Positions 11,764-20,609 are shown, counted from the first letter of the stretch. The stretch is 47,206 nt of DNA from Jiella avicenniae (GCF_021390325.1 NZ_JAJUWU010000029.1:1-47206); one strand, 5' to 3'. The notes: generated by a model from the letters alone, not told the origin. A program made the numbers and translations.

Positions 11764-12816
11764 TTGCCCGACCTCTCCACCATCACCGTCGTCGCGCCGA
11801 ACTTCAAGCGCCGGCTCTCCGGCGTCACCTCGACGATCGTCCAGCTCGTGCCCCTCCAGGCCCGGTCCATCGGCATCGCCACCCTCGGTCCGGGCCTCCC
11901 GAAGTCGCTGCCGAGACTCGGGTGGCGCGACCTGCCGAAACTCTGGCGCCGGCCGGAGGGACGGCCGTTCCGCATCTGGCACGCCCGCCGCAACCCCGAA
12001 ATGCTGGCGGGCGTCGTTCTGCGTGACGTGCTGCGCATGCCGCTCCGGCTTCTCTTCACCTCCGCCGCCCAGCGCCACCACACCGCCTGGACCCGTTTCC
12101 TGATCTCCCGCATGGACGCGGTCGTGGCCACCAGCGAGCGCAGCCGAGCCTTTCTGAAGGTTCCGTCGCGGGTGGTCATGCACGGGATCGACTGCGAGTG
12201 GTTTCGCCCGGACGGTCCGATGCCCTCGGGCCCGCTTGCCGAGCGCCTCGCCGGCCGCAAGATCGTCGGCTGCTCCGGCCGCATCCGTCACCAGAAGGGC
12301 ACCGACCTCTTCGTCGAGGCGATGATCGCCCTCCTGCCAGGGCATCCGGACTGGTCCGCCGTCGTCACCGGCCGCGCCACGTCCGAAAACGAGACCTTCG
12401 CCGCCGACCTCGAACGGCGGATCGAAGCCGCAGGCCTTGCCGAGCGCATCCTGTTCGCCGGCGAGGTCGAGGACATCTCGGCCTGGTTCCGCCGCTTCGA
12501 CCTCTACGTCGCTCCCCCCCGCAACGAGGGATTCGGCCTCACTCCGCTGGAAGCCATGGCGAGTGCGACGCCGGTCGTCGCCAGTGACGCCGGCGCCTTC
12601 GCCGAACTGATCGTCGAAGGCGTGACCGGACGGATCGTTCCGACAGGCGAGGCGGGCGCCCTCGCCTCCGCGATTGAACCCTATCTGTCGGACGACGCCG
12701 TGCGCCTCGCCGCGGGTGCGGCGGGGCTCGACCATGTCAGGCGGAACTTTCCCCTGGAGCGGGAGGCCGGCGAATTGCGCGCCGTCTACGAGGCGCTCTG
12801 GTCCGCCGCCGCGTAG
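11764..12816 (+). CDS. lpsB: LPS core mannosyltransferase, LpsB/LpcC type (GT4)
   Basis: A GT-B fold glycosyltransferase, 350 aa, transferring a sugar (mannose in characterised rhizobial LpsB/LpcC) to the lipopolysaccharide inner core on the cytoplasmic side. The opening VVAPNFKRRLSGVTSTIVQL and the block RIWHARRNPEML are as I recall for rhizobial LpsB. The GT4 donor-site motif appears as APPRNEGFGLTPLEAMASAT (about residues 254-273). The start is TTG at 11764, since no ATG precedes the conserved N-terminus. The 3' end overlaps the convergent GT25 gene by 31 nt. LPS role is inferred from family. Confidence 0.85.
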   Translation: MPDLSTITVVAPNFKRRLSGVTSTIVQLVPLQARSIGIATLGPGLPKSLPRLGWRDLPKLWRRPEGRPFRIWHARRNPEMLAGVVLRDVLRMPLRLLFTSAAQRHHTAWTRFLISRMDAVVATSERSRAFLKVPSRVVMHGIDCEWFRPDGPMPSGPLAERLAGRKIVGCSGRIRHQKGTDLFVEAMIALLPGHPDWSAVVTGRATSENETFAADLERRIEAAGLAERILFAGEVEDISAWFRRFDLYVAPPRNEGFGLTPLEAMASATPVVASDAGAFAELIVEGVTGRIVPTGEAGALASAIEPYLSDDAVRLAAGAAGLDHVRRNFPLEREAGELRAVYEALWSAAA

Positions 12817-13649
12817 CGCCGCGTCTCGGCGGCGAGCGCTTCGCGCGAAATCGGCAGCAGCGGCGCGAACGCCTCCCCGTCGAAGGCCGCAGGCCGGAAC
12901 TCGACGTCGCCGAGCCGCCGCAGATTGACCGTCGCAAGCCGCAGCTGCGTGCGCAGGCGCCGGGCGAAATAGCCGAGGTTCTTCGTCGAAAGCGGCAGTC
13001 GCTTGCGCGGCTGATGGATCGAGGTCTGGGTCGACAGGCCGACGTCGAAGCCGCGCTCTTCGAGGAGATGCACTTGCATCGTCGCCGCCGGCTCCACCTG
13101 GGCTGTCCTCAGCCGGCAGACCGCGAACATGTAGGCGTCGACCGGCGCCGTCCGGGCCTCGGCGGTTGCCAAGAGCCGACGGGCACCCCCCTGGGAAACG
13201 TAGTAGGCGCCGGCGCCCGATTTTTCCCGCACGAGCTCGGTCAGCCGCAGCCGACTCATCCCCTTCGTCCGGTGCCTCGCGAAGAACTTCCGCCGGCCGA
13301 CCGTCTCGAAGTTGACGAGATCGTAGCCGCTCGCCGCGACGCTTTCGGCCGCCGCGACGAAATGTGTGGAAAACACCGTGTCGTCCTCGAGGACGATCAG
13401 CCCCCCGGGGCGTTCCGACGCGATCTCCCACAGCGCCCGGTGGGAGAGGAACGCCGCCAGTTCCGGCCGGGTGATCGGCCGCTCCCATCGGGTCGAAAGT
13501 CGGGCGAAGGCGGCATCGTCGACGGTCGTCGCGTCGATCGCCGCAAACCGGGTCAGGGCGATACCCAGCGCCCTCGCCTGCACCTCCATCAGCGCCCGCC
13601 GCTGCGGCGCCCGGTCGAGGTTGATGTAGAAGATCTCGGGACGGGACAC
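12786..13649 (-). CDS. Glycosyltransferase family 25 (LPS biosynthesis)
   Basis: A GT25 protein of 287 aa. The signature opening is RPEIFYINLDRAPQRR, followed by AFLSHRALWE and the acidic metal/donor motif LIVLEDDTVF. GT25 enzymes typically add galactose or related sugars to lipooligosaccharide. The start is GTG at 13649 with GAGGGAGCCG upstream, 14 nt after trkH ends, so the two are probably co-transcribed. It converges on the LpsB-type gene with a 31-nt overlap, pairing two envelope glycosyltransferases. Substrate unknown. A much longer frame running through trkH in this phase is not coding. Confidence 0.85.
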   Translation of the reverse strand: MSRPEIFYINLDRAPQRRALMEVQARALGIALTRFAAIDATTVDDAAFARLSTRWERPITRPELAAFLSHRALWEIASERPGGLIVLEDDTVFSTHFVAAAESVAASGYDLVNFETVGRRKFFARHRTKGMSRLRLTELVREKSGAGAYYVSQGGARRLLATAEARTAPVDAYMFAVCRLRTAQVEPAATMQVHLLEERGFDVGLSTQTSIHQPRKRLPLSTKNLGYFARRLRTQLRLATVNLRRLGDVEFRPAAFDGEAFAPLLPISREALAAETRRYAAADQSAS

Positions 13650-13663
13650 CGGCTCCCTCGCGC

Positions 13664-15133
13664 TCAATCGATCCAGACGGACGGGAACAGCAGGATCAGC
13701 ACCGTCACCAGTTCGAGCCGGCCGAGCAGCATGGCCGCCGACAGGACCCACAGGGCGGGATCGGGCAGGGTCGAGAAATTGCCCGCCGGCCCGATGACCT
13801 GGCCGAAGCCGGGGCCGACATTGGCCAGCGCCGTCAGCGTGCCGGAAAAGGCGGTGATCAGGTCGAGCCCGAAGACCGTCAGCACCACCGTCCCCATCAA
13901 CAGCGTCCCGAAGAACAGGAAGAAGAAGATCGTGACGGTCTGGATGGTCTGGGCGCTGATGTCGTCGTTGCCGTATTTCAGCCGGATGATCGCGTGCGGC
14001 CGGACCAGTCGGCGAAAGCTCGCCCTGACCACCAGATAGAGGACGACGAGGCGGTTCGCCTTGATGCCGCCCGCCGTCGAGCCGGCGCAGCCGCCGAGAA
14101 AGGACGCGAGAAAGAAGATGCCGATCGCCGCGTTCGACCAGAGCGTATAGTCCTCGGAGGCATAGCCGGTGGTGGTGATCACCGAGACGAGGTTGAAGGT
14201 GGAGGAAACCAGCGCCTCGCCGAACGGCGTGTCGTTGATGATTCGCCGGGTCACCGCGATGGCGAAGCTGAGGACCGCGCAGATGACCAGGAAGACCAGG
14301 ATCTGCGGATCGCGCCAGAGCTGGAAGCGCCGCGGCAGGAAGGCGCGGACATAGACGACGAAGGGCAGCGCCGCGAGCACCATGAAGACCGTCGCCGCCA
14401 TCAGGATGCGGTTGTCGTCGAAATAGCCCATCGAGGCGTCGTGGGTGGAATAGCCGCCCGTCGCCATCGTCGACATCGCATGGTTGGTCGCATCGAAAAG
14501 CGTCATGCCGAGCGAGGTGTAGGCGATGGCGCACATCAGCGTCAGCGCCACATAGGCGGCGATCAGCCCGCCGGTCAGCTGGTTCACCCGCGGCAGCACC
14601 TTGTCCGACTTGTCGGAGCTTTCCATGTGGAACAGCGCGAGGCCGCCGGCCTGCAGCGACGGCAGGACGAGCAGCACCATGCCGATGATCCCGATGCCGC
14701 CCAGCCACTGCAGCAGCGAGCGCCACAGGAGGATGCCGCGCGGCAGCGTGTCGAGGCCGGAGATCACCGTCGAGCCGGTGGTCGTCAGCCCCGACATCGA
14801 TTCGAAGATGGCGCCGGCGAAGCTGACGTTGACGGAGGAGAAATAGATCGGCAGCGAGCCGATCAGGCAGGCGGCGAGCCATACCGTGGTGACCAGCAGG
14901 AAGCCGAGCTTCTGGGTGAATTGCGGCCGCTCGCCGCGGGTGGCGACGGCGATCAGGGCGCAGACGACGCCGACGAGAAAGCCGGTTCCGACGAAGACCC
15001 GGAAGTCGTCGTTCTGGTCGGCGAGGTCGGTCAGCGCCGGCAGGAGCATGGCAAAGGCGAGGCCGAGACCGAAGATCGACGTGACGTGGGCGATCGTCCT
15101 GAAAATGTCATGCTCTCCGAATGCTGGCGACAC
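13664..15133 (-). CDS. trkH: Trk/Ktr-type potassium uptake protein TrkH
   Basis: An integral membrane K+ transporter subunit, 489 aa. All four selectivity-filter loops of the superfamily are visible: SGLTTTGSTVI, MSTMATGGYS, SVITTTGYASED and ALANVGPGFGQV. Roughly ten hydrophobic segments surround them. GGCAGSTAGGIK is the conserved loop after the third pore repeat. TrkH works with the cytosolic NAD-binding protein TrkA, whose gene is not in this window. The start is GTG with TTCGAGGGT upstream; no in-frame ATG precedes the first membrane segment. It is followed by the GT25 gene after 14 nt. Confidence 0.93.
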   Translation of the reverse strand: MSPAFGEHDIFRTIAHVTSIFGLGLAFAMLLPALTDLADQNDDFRVFVGTGFLVGVVCALIAVATRGERPQFTQKLGFLLVTTVWLAACLIGSLPIYFSSVNVSFAGAIFESMSGLTTTGSTVISGLDTLPRGILLWRSLLQWLGGIGIIGMVLLVLPSLQAGGLALFHMESSDKSDKVLPRVNQLTGGLIAAYVALTLMCAIAYTSLGMTLFDATNHAMSTMATGGYSTHDASMGYFDDNRILMAATVFMVLAALPFVVYVRAFLPRRFQLWRDPQILVFLVICAVLSFAIAVTRRIINDTPFGEALVSSTFNLVSVITTTGYASEDYTLWSNAAIGIFFLASFLGGCAGSTAGGIKANRLVVLYLVVRASFRRLVRPHAIIRLKYGNDDISAQTIQTVTIFFFLFFGTLLMGTVVLTVFGLDLITAFSGTLTALANVGPGFGQVIGPAGNFSTLPDPALWVLSAAMLLGRLELVTVLILLFPSVWID

Positions 15134-15316
15134 CCTCGAAGGGCCCGTCGAACCGGTTTTCTAGTGCTTCCCCGCAGCGACGGCAATTCGCCCTCGCCCG
15201 CCGGCTGCGGCTTCCTCCGGCCCTGTTGCCGCCATGTTGCAGCACGGGAAGGCCTCGTCTATTGAACCACAATAACCCCGATGCCATTTGCTAGGCGCAT
15301 TGCTCGCGAGGCCGCC

Positions 15317-16288
15317 ATGTCCGATCGTCACGCCAACGTCATCATTCTGGGTTCCGGCCCGGCCGGCTACACCGCCGCGATCTATGCGGCGCGCGCGATG
15401 ATGAAGCCTTTGATCGTCGCCGGCCTGCAGGAGGGCGGCCAGCTCACCATCACCACCGACGTCGAGAACTATCCCGGCTTCGCCGAGCCCGTGCAGGGCC
15501 CGTGGATGATGGAGCAGATGAAGGCTCAGGCCCTCAACGTCGGCGCCGAGATGGCGAACGACATCATCGTCGAGGCCGATCTGAAGCAGCGCCCGTTCCG
15601 TCTCACCGGCGACTCGGGCACGGTCTACACGTGCGACGCCCTGGTCATCGCGACAGGGGCCCAGGCCAAGTGGCTCGGCCTCGACAGCGAGGAGAAGTTC
15701 CAGGGCTTCGGCGTCTCGGCCTGCGCCACCTGCGACGGCTTCTTCTACCGCGGCAAGGAGGTCGTCGTGGTCGGCGGCGGCAACACCGCCGTCGAGGAGG
15801 CGCTCTATCTCTCGCACATCGCCGGCAAGGTCACCCTCGTCCACCGCCGCGACGAACTGCGCGCCGAGCGCATCCTGCAGGAGCGGCTCTTCGCCAGCGA
15901 GAACGTCGAGGTCCTGTGGGACACCGCGGTCGAGGAAGTCGTCGGCGTCGAAAAGCCGATGAAGTCGGTCAACGGCGTCAGGCTGAAGAACATGAAGACG
16001 GGCGAGGTGACGGAAAAGTCCGTCGACGGCGTCTTCGTGGCGATCGGCCATGCCCCGGCGGTCGAACTCTTCGTCGGTCAGTTGAAGCAGAAGCCCTCGG
16101 GCTATCTGTGGGTGGAGCCCGGTACGACGCGCACTTCGCTCGAAGGCGTCTTCGCCGCCGGCGACGTCGCCGACGACGTCTACCGTCAGGCGGTGACGGC
16201 GGCCGGAATGGGATGCATGGCCGCGCTGGAAGCCGAAAAATGGCTTGCCGAGCAGGCTCTGTCCGACGCGCGAGAAGCCGCCGAATAG
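15317..16288 (+). CDS. trxB: Thioredoxin reductase
   Basis: A low-molecular-weight FAD/NADPH thioredoxin reductase, 323 aa, which keeps thioredoxin reduced. The FAD motif is VIILGSGPAGYTAAIYAARA, the redox-active disulfide CATC is Cys136/Cys139 in SACATCDGFF, the NADPH motif is VVVVGGGNTAVEEALYL and the second FAD motif is GVFAAGDVADDVYRQ. The ATG at 15317 follows GCGAGGCC and matches the family start; an upstream in-frame ATG would add 12 unlikely residues. lsrB follows after 54 nt on the same strand, the arrangement I recall from Sinorhizobium. Confidence 0.97.
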   Translation: MSDRHANVIILGSGPAGYTAAIYAARAMMKPLIVAGLQEGGQLTITTDVENYPGFAEPVQGPWMMEQMKAQALNVGAEMANDIIVEADLKQRPFRLTGDSGTVYTCDALVIATGAQAKWLGLDSEEKFQGFGVSACATCDGFFYRGKEVVVVGGGNTAVEEALYLSHIAGKVTLVHRRDELRAERILQERLFASENVEVLWDTAVEEVVGVEKPMKSVNGVRLKNMKTGEVTEKSVDGVFVAIGHAPAVELFVGQLKQKPSGYLWVEPGTTRTSLEGVFAAGDVADDVYRQAVTAAGMGCMAALEAEKWLAEQALSDAREAAE

Positions 16289-16342
16289 GCACCGATCCCC
16301 CTTCCGGCACAGTCTGCCGGATCGCTTGAAGGACCAACCCCG

Positions 16343-17239
16343 ATGGCCCTCGACTGGGACAAGCTGCGGATCTTCCACGCAGCGGCCGAAGCCGGCTCGT
16401 TCACCCATGCGGCAGACGCGCTCAATCTCAGCCAGTCGGCCATCAGCCGCCAGGTGGCGGCGCTGGAAAACGAGATCGGCGTGCCGCTGTTTCATCGGCA
16501 TGCTCGCGGCCTCGTCCTGTCGGAGCAGGGCGAACTCCTGTTCCAGACGGCCAACGACGTCCTGAAGCGGCTCGAAACGGTGCGCATGCAGCTCACCGAG
16601 ACGAAGGAAAAGCCGACCGGCAAGCTGCGCGTCACCACCACCGTCGGCCTCGGCTCCGGCTGGCTGACCGAGCGCGCCCGGGAGTTTCTCGAGCTCTACC
16701 CCGATCTCGAACTCCAGCTCGTCTTCGACAACGAGGAGATCGACCTGACGATGCGCAAGGCGGACGCGGCGATCCGCCTGCGCCAACCCCAGCAGCCGGA
16801 CCTCATCCAGCGGCGGCTGTTCACCGTGCATCTCCACGTCTATGCGGCGCCCGCCTATCTCGCCCGGTTCGGCACGCCGGAGACCCTCGACGATCTCGAT
16901 CAGCACCGGATCATCACCTTCGGCGAGCCGGCCCCGAACTATCTGCGCAATCTCAACACGCTGGAGACCGTCGGCCTGCCGGAGGGCAAGAGCCGCAGCC
17001 CGATCCTCCAGATCAACAATCTGATGGCCATCCGCTCGGCCATCGAGAGCGGCACCGGCATCGCGCTCCTGCCGGACTACATGATCGACAAGCGATCGAA
17101 GCTGGTCCAGGTGCTGCCCGAGATGGAAATGCCGACCTTCGACACCTATCTCTGCTATACCGAGCAGATGCGCAGCGCCGCCAAGCTGAAGGTCTTCCGC
17201 GACTTTCTGATTTCGAAGGCCCGCACCTGGGCCTATTGA
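16343..17239 (+). CDS. lsrB: LysR-type regulator LsrB/VtlR
   Basis: A LysR-type transcription factor, 298 aa. The winged helix at 1-60 includes ALDWDKLRIFHAAAEAGSF and LSQSAISRQVAALE; the effector domain follows from about 90. The N-terminus and the trxB linkage match rhizobial LsrB and Brucella VtlR, which influence LPS, redox balance, small RNAs and host interaction. In Sinorhizobium, LsrB is reported to sense redox through cysteines. Here the whole protein has a single cysteine (Cys271, in TYLCYTEQ), so that mechanism may not apply. Orthology is by sequence similarity and synteny as I recall them. Confidence 0.85.
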   Translation: MALDWDKLRIFHAAAEAGSFTHAADALNLSQSAISRQVAALENEIGVPLFHRHARGLVLSEQGELLFQTANDVLKRLETVRMQLTETKEKPTGKLRVTTTVGLGSGWLTERAREFLELYPDLELQLVFDNEEIDLTMRKADAAIRLRQPQQPDLIQRRLFTVHLHVYAAPAYLARFGTPETLDDLDQHRIITFGEPAPNYLRNLNTLETVGLPEGKSRSPILQINNLMAIRSAIESGTGIALLPDYMIDKRSKLVQVLPEMEMPTFDTYLCYTEQMRSAAKLKVFRDFLISKARTWAY

Positions 17240-17311
17240 GGACGGCACTCCATCGCCGATCGCACAGCCGGTCCCGACGCCTCCTCCCACACGATTTCGA
17301 AGGCGGAGACA

Positions 17312-18091
17312 TTGTCGAACGAACCGAGCGAAATCGTCGCCATCGGCGACGTCCACGGCGAGAGCGAACTGTTCCGGCGTTTCCTCGACGGCGTCGACCG
17401 TCTGGCGTCGCAGCGCGGCGTGCGGCCGGCGGTCTACATGCTCGGCGATCTCGTCGATCGCGGCGAGGACAGCCGAGGCGCCCTGGAGATCGCCGACGAG
17501 GTGCTCTCGCACTGGCCGGACTCGAAGCTCCTCCTCGGCAATCACGACGAATGGCTGCTGCGCTTCTTGAAGAACGAGCTTTCGCTGGAGGAGGTTTTCC
17601 ACTGGCTGGATCAGGGCGGCGCGGAGACGCTGGCCTCTTATGGTTTCAGCATCACCGAGACGCAACCCGACGAGATCCGCCGCACCATCGTCGAACGGTG
17701 GCCCGCCCATGTGCATCGGCTCACCGAAGCCTCCTTCATCGAATTCGCCGGTCCCTTCGCCTTCGTCCATGCCGGCGTCGATCCGGCCCACCCGCTCGAT
17801 CGTCAGCGTCCGCACGACTGCATCTGGATTCGCGCGCCGTTCATGAACCATGTCGGCCGCCTCAGCCACGTCGTCCTGCACGGCCACACGCCGCAGAAGG
17901 CCAGCCTTCCGACCGTCACCGAAAATCGCCTCTCCCTCGACACCGGCGCGGTCTTCACCGGCTGCCTGACGGGCGCGTGGGTCGACACCCGCAGCGGCAC
18001 CATGGAATGCTGGCAGGCGGTGCACGGTCACGACCTTGCCCGGATCGAGCCGAAGCGACTCGACCGCGGCCTCGGCACGGCGATGGACTGA
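17312..18091 (+). CDS. PPP-type metallophosphoesterase
   Basis: A 259-aa calcineurin-like phosphoesterase with the full PPP motif set: GDVHGE (metal 1), GDLVDRG (bridging), GNHDE (catalytic Asn-His-Asp), HAGVDP and HGHTP (metal ligands). Bacterial members act as Ser/Thr or Tyr protein phosphatases or as ApaH-like nucleotide hydrolases; substrate cannot be told here. The start is TTG at 17312, supported by GGCGGAG seven to eight nt upstream and by MSNEPSEIVAIGDVHG being a typical N-terminus. It follows lsrB and converges on the radical SAM gene with only 5 nt between the stops. Confidence 0.88.
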   Translation: MSNEPSEIVAIGDVHGESELFRRFLDGVDRLASQRGVRPAVYMLGDLVDRGEDSRGALEIADEVLSHWPDSKLLLGNHDEWLLRFLKNELSLEEVFHWLDQGGAETLASYGFSITETQPDEIRRTIVERWPAHVHRLTEASFIEFAGPFAFVHAGVDPAHPLDRQRPHDCIWIRAPFMNHVGRLSHVVLHGHTPQKASLPTVTENRLSLDTGAVFTGCLTGAWVDTRSGTMECWQAVHGHDLARIEPKRLDRGLGTAMD

Positions 18092-18096
18092 CGGCC

Positions 18097-19554
18097 TCAG
18101 GCCGATCGGGCCGGAGCGCTGAGCGCCGGCGGAGACGCGCTCGCGCCGGTGCCCGTGCCATTTTCCGGATCGAGACGTCCTTCGTCGCCGGAGGTGCCCC
18201 GCGTCACCTTCGAGAGCACGGCCTCGAGCAACGGCGTCATCACGCCGAGACGCTGCGCCTTGATCACCAGGTCCCAGAGCGGCTCGAACTTCTTCCAACC
18301 GGCCGCATAGAAGAAGTGCTTGGCCCGGTGTCTGGCGCCGTCATGGCCGGTGGCGGCCCGGACGATGTTCCGCCAGCCGTAGAAGTCCCGATACGCCTTG
18401 TCGTAACCCGCCTCGAGTTCGTCCGGCGTCAGCCGCGCGGGTTCGTAGACGACGTGCCGCGTGTCGTAGAGGTCCCAGTCGCGGGTGGTGATCCGCCCGG
18501 CCCGCTCCATCGCCGCGAACAGCCGGGTGCCGGGATAGGGCGTCTGGATATGGAAGGTCGCCGTGGTGATGCCGTGCTCGACCGCCCAGTCCACCGTCCT
18601 GTCGAAGACGTCGGCGTCGTCGGCATCCATGCCGAAGACGAACGAGCCGTTGATCATGATGCCGAGATCGCTGAGCCGCTTGGCGACGGCCGCATAGTCC
18701 TTGGCGAGGTTCTGCGTCTTGTTGCTGGCGGCGAGATTGGCCGGGTCGAAGGTCTCGAAGCCGACGAAAAGGCTGCGCAGCCCCGCCTCGGCCGCCCGTT
18801 CGATGAGATCGCCCCTGAGGATGCTGTCGACGGTCGCCGCCCCCTGGAACAGCCGGCCCATTCCCGTCAGCCCGGCGAAGAGTTCGCGCGCGAAGGTCGG
18901 GCTGCCGAGCAGATGGTCGTCGAGAAAATAGAGGTGCCGGCCGGGAAGTCGCTCGATCTCGGCCAAAGCTTCGTCGACGCGCTGGGTGTAGAAGGAGCGC
19001 CCGCCGCCGAAGAACGCGTCCTTGTAGCAGAAGTCGCAATGCTGCGGGCAGCCGCGCGTCACGACGATCGAGTTCGGCACGAGATAGCGGTTGCGCTTGA
19101 TCAGGTCGCGGCGGACCGGCGGCAGGCCGCGGATGGAGCGCTTGCCGCGCGAGACGTATCGCGGCTTCGGCGATCCGGCCCGAAGATCGGCCAGGAATTG
19201 CGGGAAGGTGTCCTCGCCGGGCCCGAGAAAGATCGTGTCGGCATGCCGTTCAGCCTCGTCCGGCAGCGACGTCACGTGCAGTCCGCCGAGGACCACGCGG
19301 CACCCCTTCGCCCGGTAGCGATCGGCGATCGCGTAGGCGCGATAGGCGTTGGTGACGTAGACCTGAATGACGACGAGATCGGGCGTGTCGTCGAGCCGGA
19401 GAACCTCGACATGGTCGTCGACGAGTTCGACCGTGTCGTCGTCCCCGAGGAAAGCCGCCAGCGTGGCGAGCCCGAGCGGCGGGAACAGCGAGTATTTGAT
19501 CGGACGAAAGAGCGGGCTCTTCGCCTCCGTCAAAGCCGGCAGGATCAGTTTCAC
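18097..19554 (-). CDS. B12-binding-domain radical SAM protein
   Basis: About 485 aa. An N-terminal Rossmann-like cobalamin-binding domain (1-130, with VVLGGLHVTSLPDEA) is followed by a radical SAM barrel with the cluster motif CPQHCDFC (Cys168, 172, 175). Then come YFLDDHLL and FVGFETFDP, which are typical of this superfamily. Such enzymes do radical methylations or rearrangements; the substrate is unknown. It does not resemble the hopanoid methylase HpnP as I know it. I favour GTG at 19554, giving MKLILPAL; GTG 19566 or TTG 19560 are possible, and a GGGAGG lies between them and the upstream region. The tail is Pro/Ala/Ser-rich. Confidence 0.85.
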   Translation of the reverse strand: MKLILPALTEAKSPLFRPIKYSLFPPLGLATLAAFLGDDDTVELVDDHVEVLRLDDTPDLVVIQVYVTNAYRAYAIADRYRAKGCRVVLGGLHVTSLPDEAERHADTIFLGPGEDTFPQFLADLRAGSPKPRYVSRGKRSIRGLPPVRRDLIKRNRYLVPNSIVVTRGCPQHCDFCYKDAFFGGGRSFYTQRVDEALAEIERLPGRHLYFLDDHLLGSPTFARELFAGLTGMGRLFQGAATVDSILRGDLIERAAEAGLRSLFVGFETFDPANLAASNKTQNLAKDYAAVAKRLSDLGIMINGSFVFGMDADDADVFDRTVDWAVEHGITTATFHIQTPYPGTRLFAAMERAGRITTRDWDLYDTRHVVYEPARLTPDELEAGYDKAYRDFYGWRNIVRAATGHDGARHRAKHFFYAAGWKKFEPLWDLVIKAQRLGVMTPLLEAVLSKVTRGTSGDEGRLDPENGTGTGASASPPALSAPARSA

Positions 19555-19670
19555 CTTCAAGAGCACCTCCCGTCACGAGGTCTCGAGGAGCGCTCGAAAG
19601 GCGATATCCGGTCCGGACCGGCGTGCGGGCGAACGCCGCCCGCACGCCGCATGTCCCTGCCCGGCCGGTG

Positions 19671-20156
19671 CTACATCGCGCCGGCCTTTTCCTTCAGCGA
19701 CGACAGGCCGGCATCGTAGATCCCGCCGATGACGTTCGACGCCTCTTCGTCGCTGGCGCCAGCCGCGTCGAACGTCCCGGACCAGCTGACCGTCGAGCCC
19801 TCGCCCGAGCCGGTGACGCTGATCGTCGACTTGTAGTTCGCGACCGGCAGCGGGCCTTCGAGAATCGCGTAGGTGTAGCTCATCGCGCCCTCGTCGCGGG
19901 AAACCTCTTCTTCGACGAGGGCCGCGCCGTCCGGCAGCGTCAGGGTCCGGACGTTCTTGTCGCCGTCCTTCGACAGCTCGCATTTCGTCACCGCCGGGTG
20001 CCAGGTCTCGATGTCGCAGAACGTCCCGATCATCTGCCACACCGCCGCGGGCGCCGCCTCGATGTCGACCGACTTGGAGACCTCGATGGCGAGGGACGGC
20101 GTTGCAACGAATGCTCCGGCCACGGCCAGGCCGGCGAGTTTCGGCGAAAATGTCAT
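19671..20156 (-). CDS. Exported SRPBCC (START-like) protein
   Basis: A 161-aa protein. A Sec signal peptide (MTFSPKLAGLAVAGAFVATP, then SLA) is followed by a polyketide-cyclase/START-like fold: SKSVDIEAAPAAVWQMIGTF, WHPAVTKCEL and TISVTGSGEGSTVSWSGTF. The family binds hydrophobic ligands in a helix-grip cavity. Export is unusual for the superfamily but seen in this subgroup. The start is certain: GGGAGGAATTCAC precedes the ATG. It is followed by the radical SAM gene on the same strand after 116 nt; no functional link can be shown. Confidence 0.85.
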   Translation of the reverse strand: MTFSPKLAGLAVAGAFVATPSLAIEVSKSVDIEAAPAAVWQMIGTFCDIETWHPAVTKCELSKDGDKNVRTLTLPDGAALVEEEVSRDEGAMSYTYAILEGPLPVANYKSTISVTGSGEGSTVSWSGTFDAAGASDEEASNVIGGIYDAGLSSLKEKAGAM

Positions 20157-20278
20157 GTGAATTCCTCCCACGCCCGCGTCAGGAATCCTGAACCCGGGAC
20201 GGCATCGGGTGCCCGGCACCATGTTAGCCGAATTCGTCCGCTCGGCAATCGCATGAAAACGCCGGCTGCCTTGCCCCC

Positions 20279-20323
20279 AATGCGAAGAACCGGCGGGCCG
20301 CATCTCGCGGACCCGCCGGCTCT
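20279..20323 (-). terminator. Hairpin downstream of the His-rich gene
   Basis: CCGGCGGGCCGC (20290-20301) pairs with GCGGACCCGCCGG (20307-20319) with a one-base bulge. It begins with CAATGCGAAGAACC, echoing the carA hairpin. It lies about 30 nt after the stop of the minus-strand gene at 20352. No strong T run follows, so terminator function is inferred. Confidence 0.5.
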
Positions 20324-20351
20324 CCGGCATCACGGCAGGGCGCGCCGAGGA

Positions 20352-20609
20352 TCAGCGGCAGACCTTCTTCATCGTCACGATGCGCTTGTGGTGACGATAT
20401 TTCACGACCTTCTTCGTCACGCAGTGGTCGTGGTGACGGACCCGGTGAAGAACCACTGGAGCACGGTGCTTCACGACGACGTCGTGATGGCCATGGCCAT
20501 GGCCATGGCCGTTGCCGATGACGACCTTGACGTCGCGCGCCTCGGCCGAAGCGCCGGCGGCGAGGGTGGTTGCGAGAGCGACTGCGGCGGCGATGACGAG
20601 ATTACGCAT
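20352..20609 (-). CDS. Histidine-rich exported small protein (85 aa)
   Basis: A signal peptide (MRNLVIAAAVALATTLAAGA, SAEA) is followed by a mature peptide of about 60 residues with twelve histidines, including GHGHGHGHHD and HHDHC, two cysteines and many Lys/Arg/Val. The composition suggests periplasmic metal binding, but no known family motif is present and function is unknown. The GHGHGH stretch is encoded by four perfect ATGGCC repeats (plus strand, 20487-20510). AAGAAGG precedes the ATG. It lies among a START-like and a SOUL protein, both ligand-binding folds. Confidence 0.75.
   Translation of the reverse strand: MRNLVIAAAVALATTLAAGASAEARDVKVVIGNGHGHGHGHHDVVVKHRAPVVLHRVRHHDHCVTKKVVKYRHHKRIVTMKKVCR

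Noticed and set aside
12786-14882. A 698-codon minus-strand frame spanning the GT25 gene and much of trkH
   Set aside because: Only its last 287 codons are GT25-like. The rest is a low-complexity shadow of trkH, and a GTG with ribosome-binding site marks the true start at 13649.
18097-19554. Hopanoid C2-methylase HpnP
   Set aside because: The overall domain type matches, but the N-terminal and post-cluster sequence does not resemble HpnP as I know it, and no hopanoid genes are nearby.
20487-20510. ATGGCC tandem repeat as a CRISPR-like or regulatory repeat
   Set aside because: It is a short coding repeat for Gly-His in the His-rich peptide. No spacers are present.
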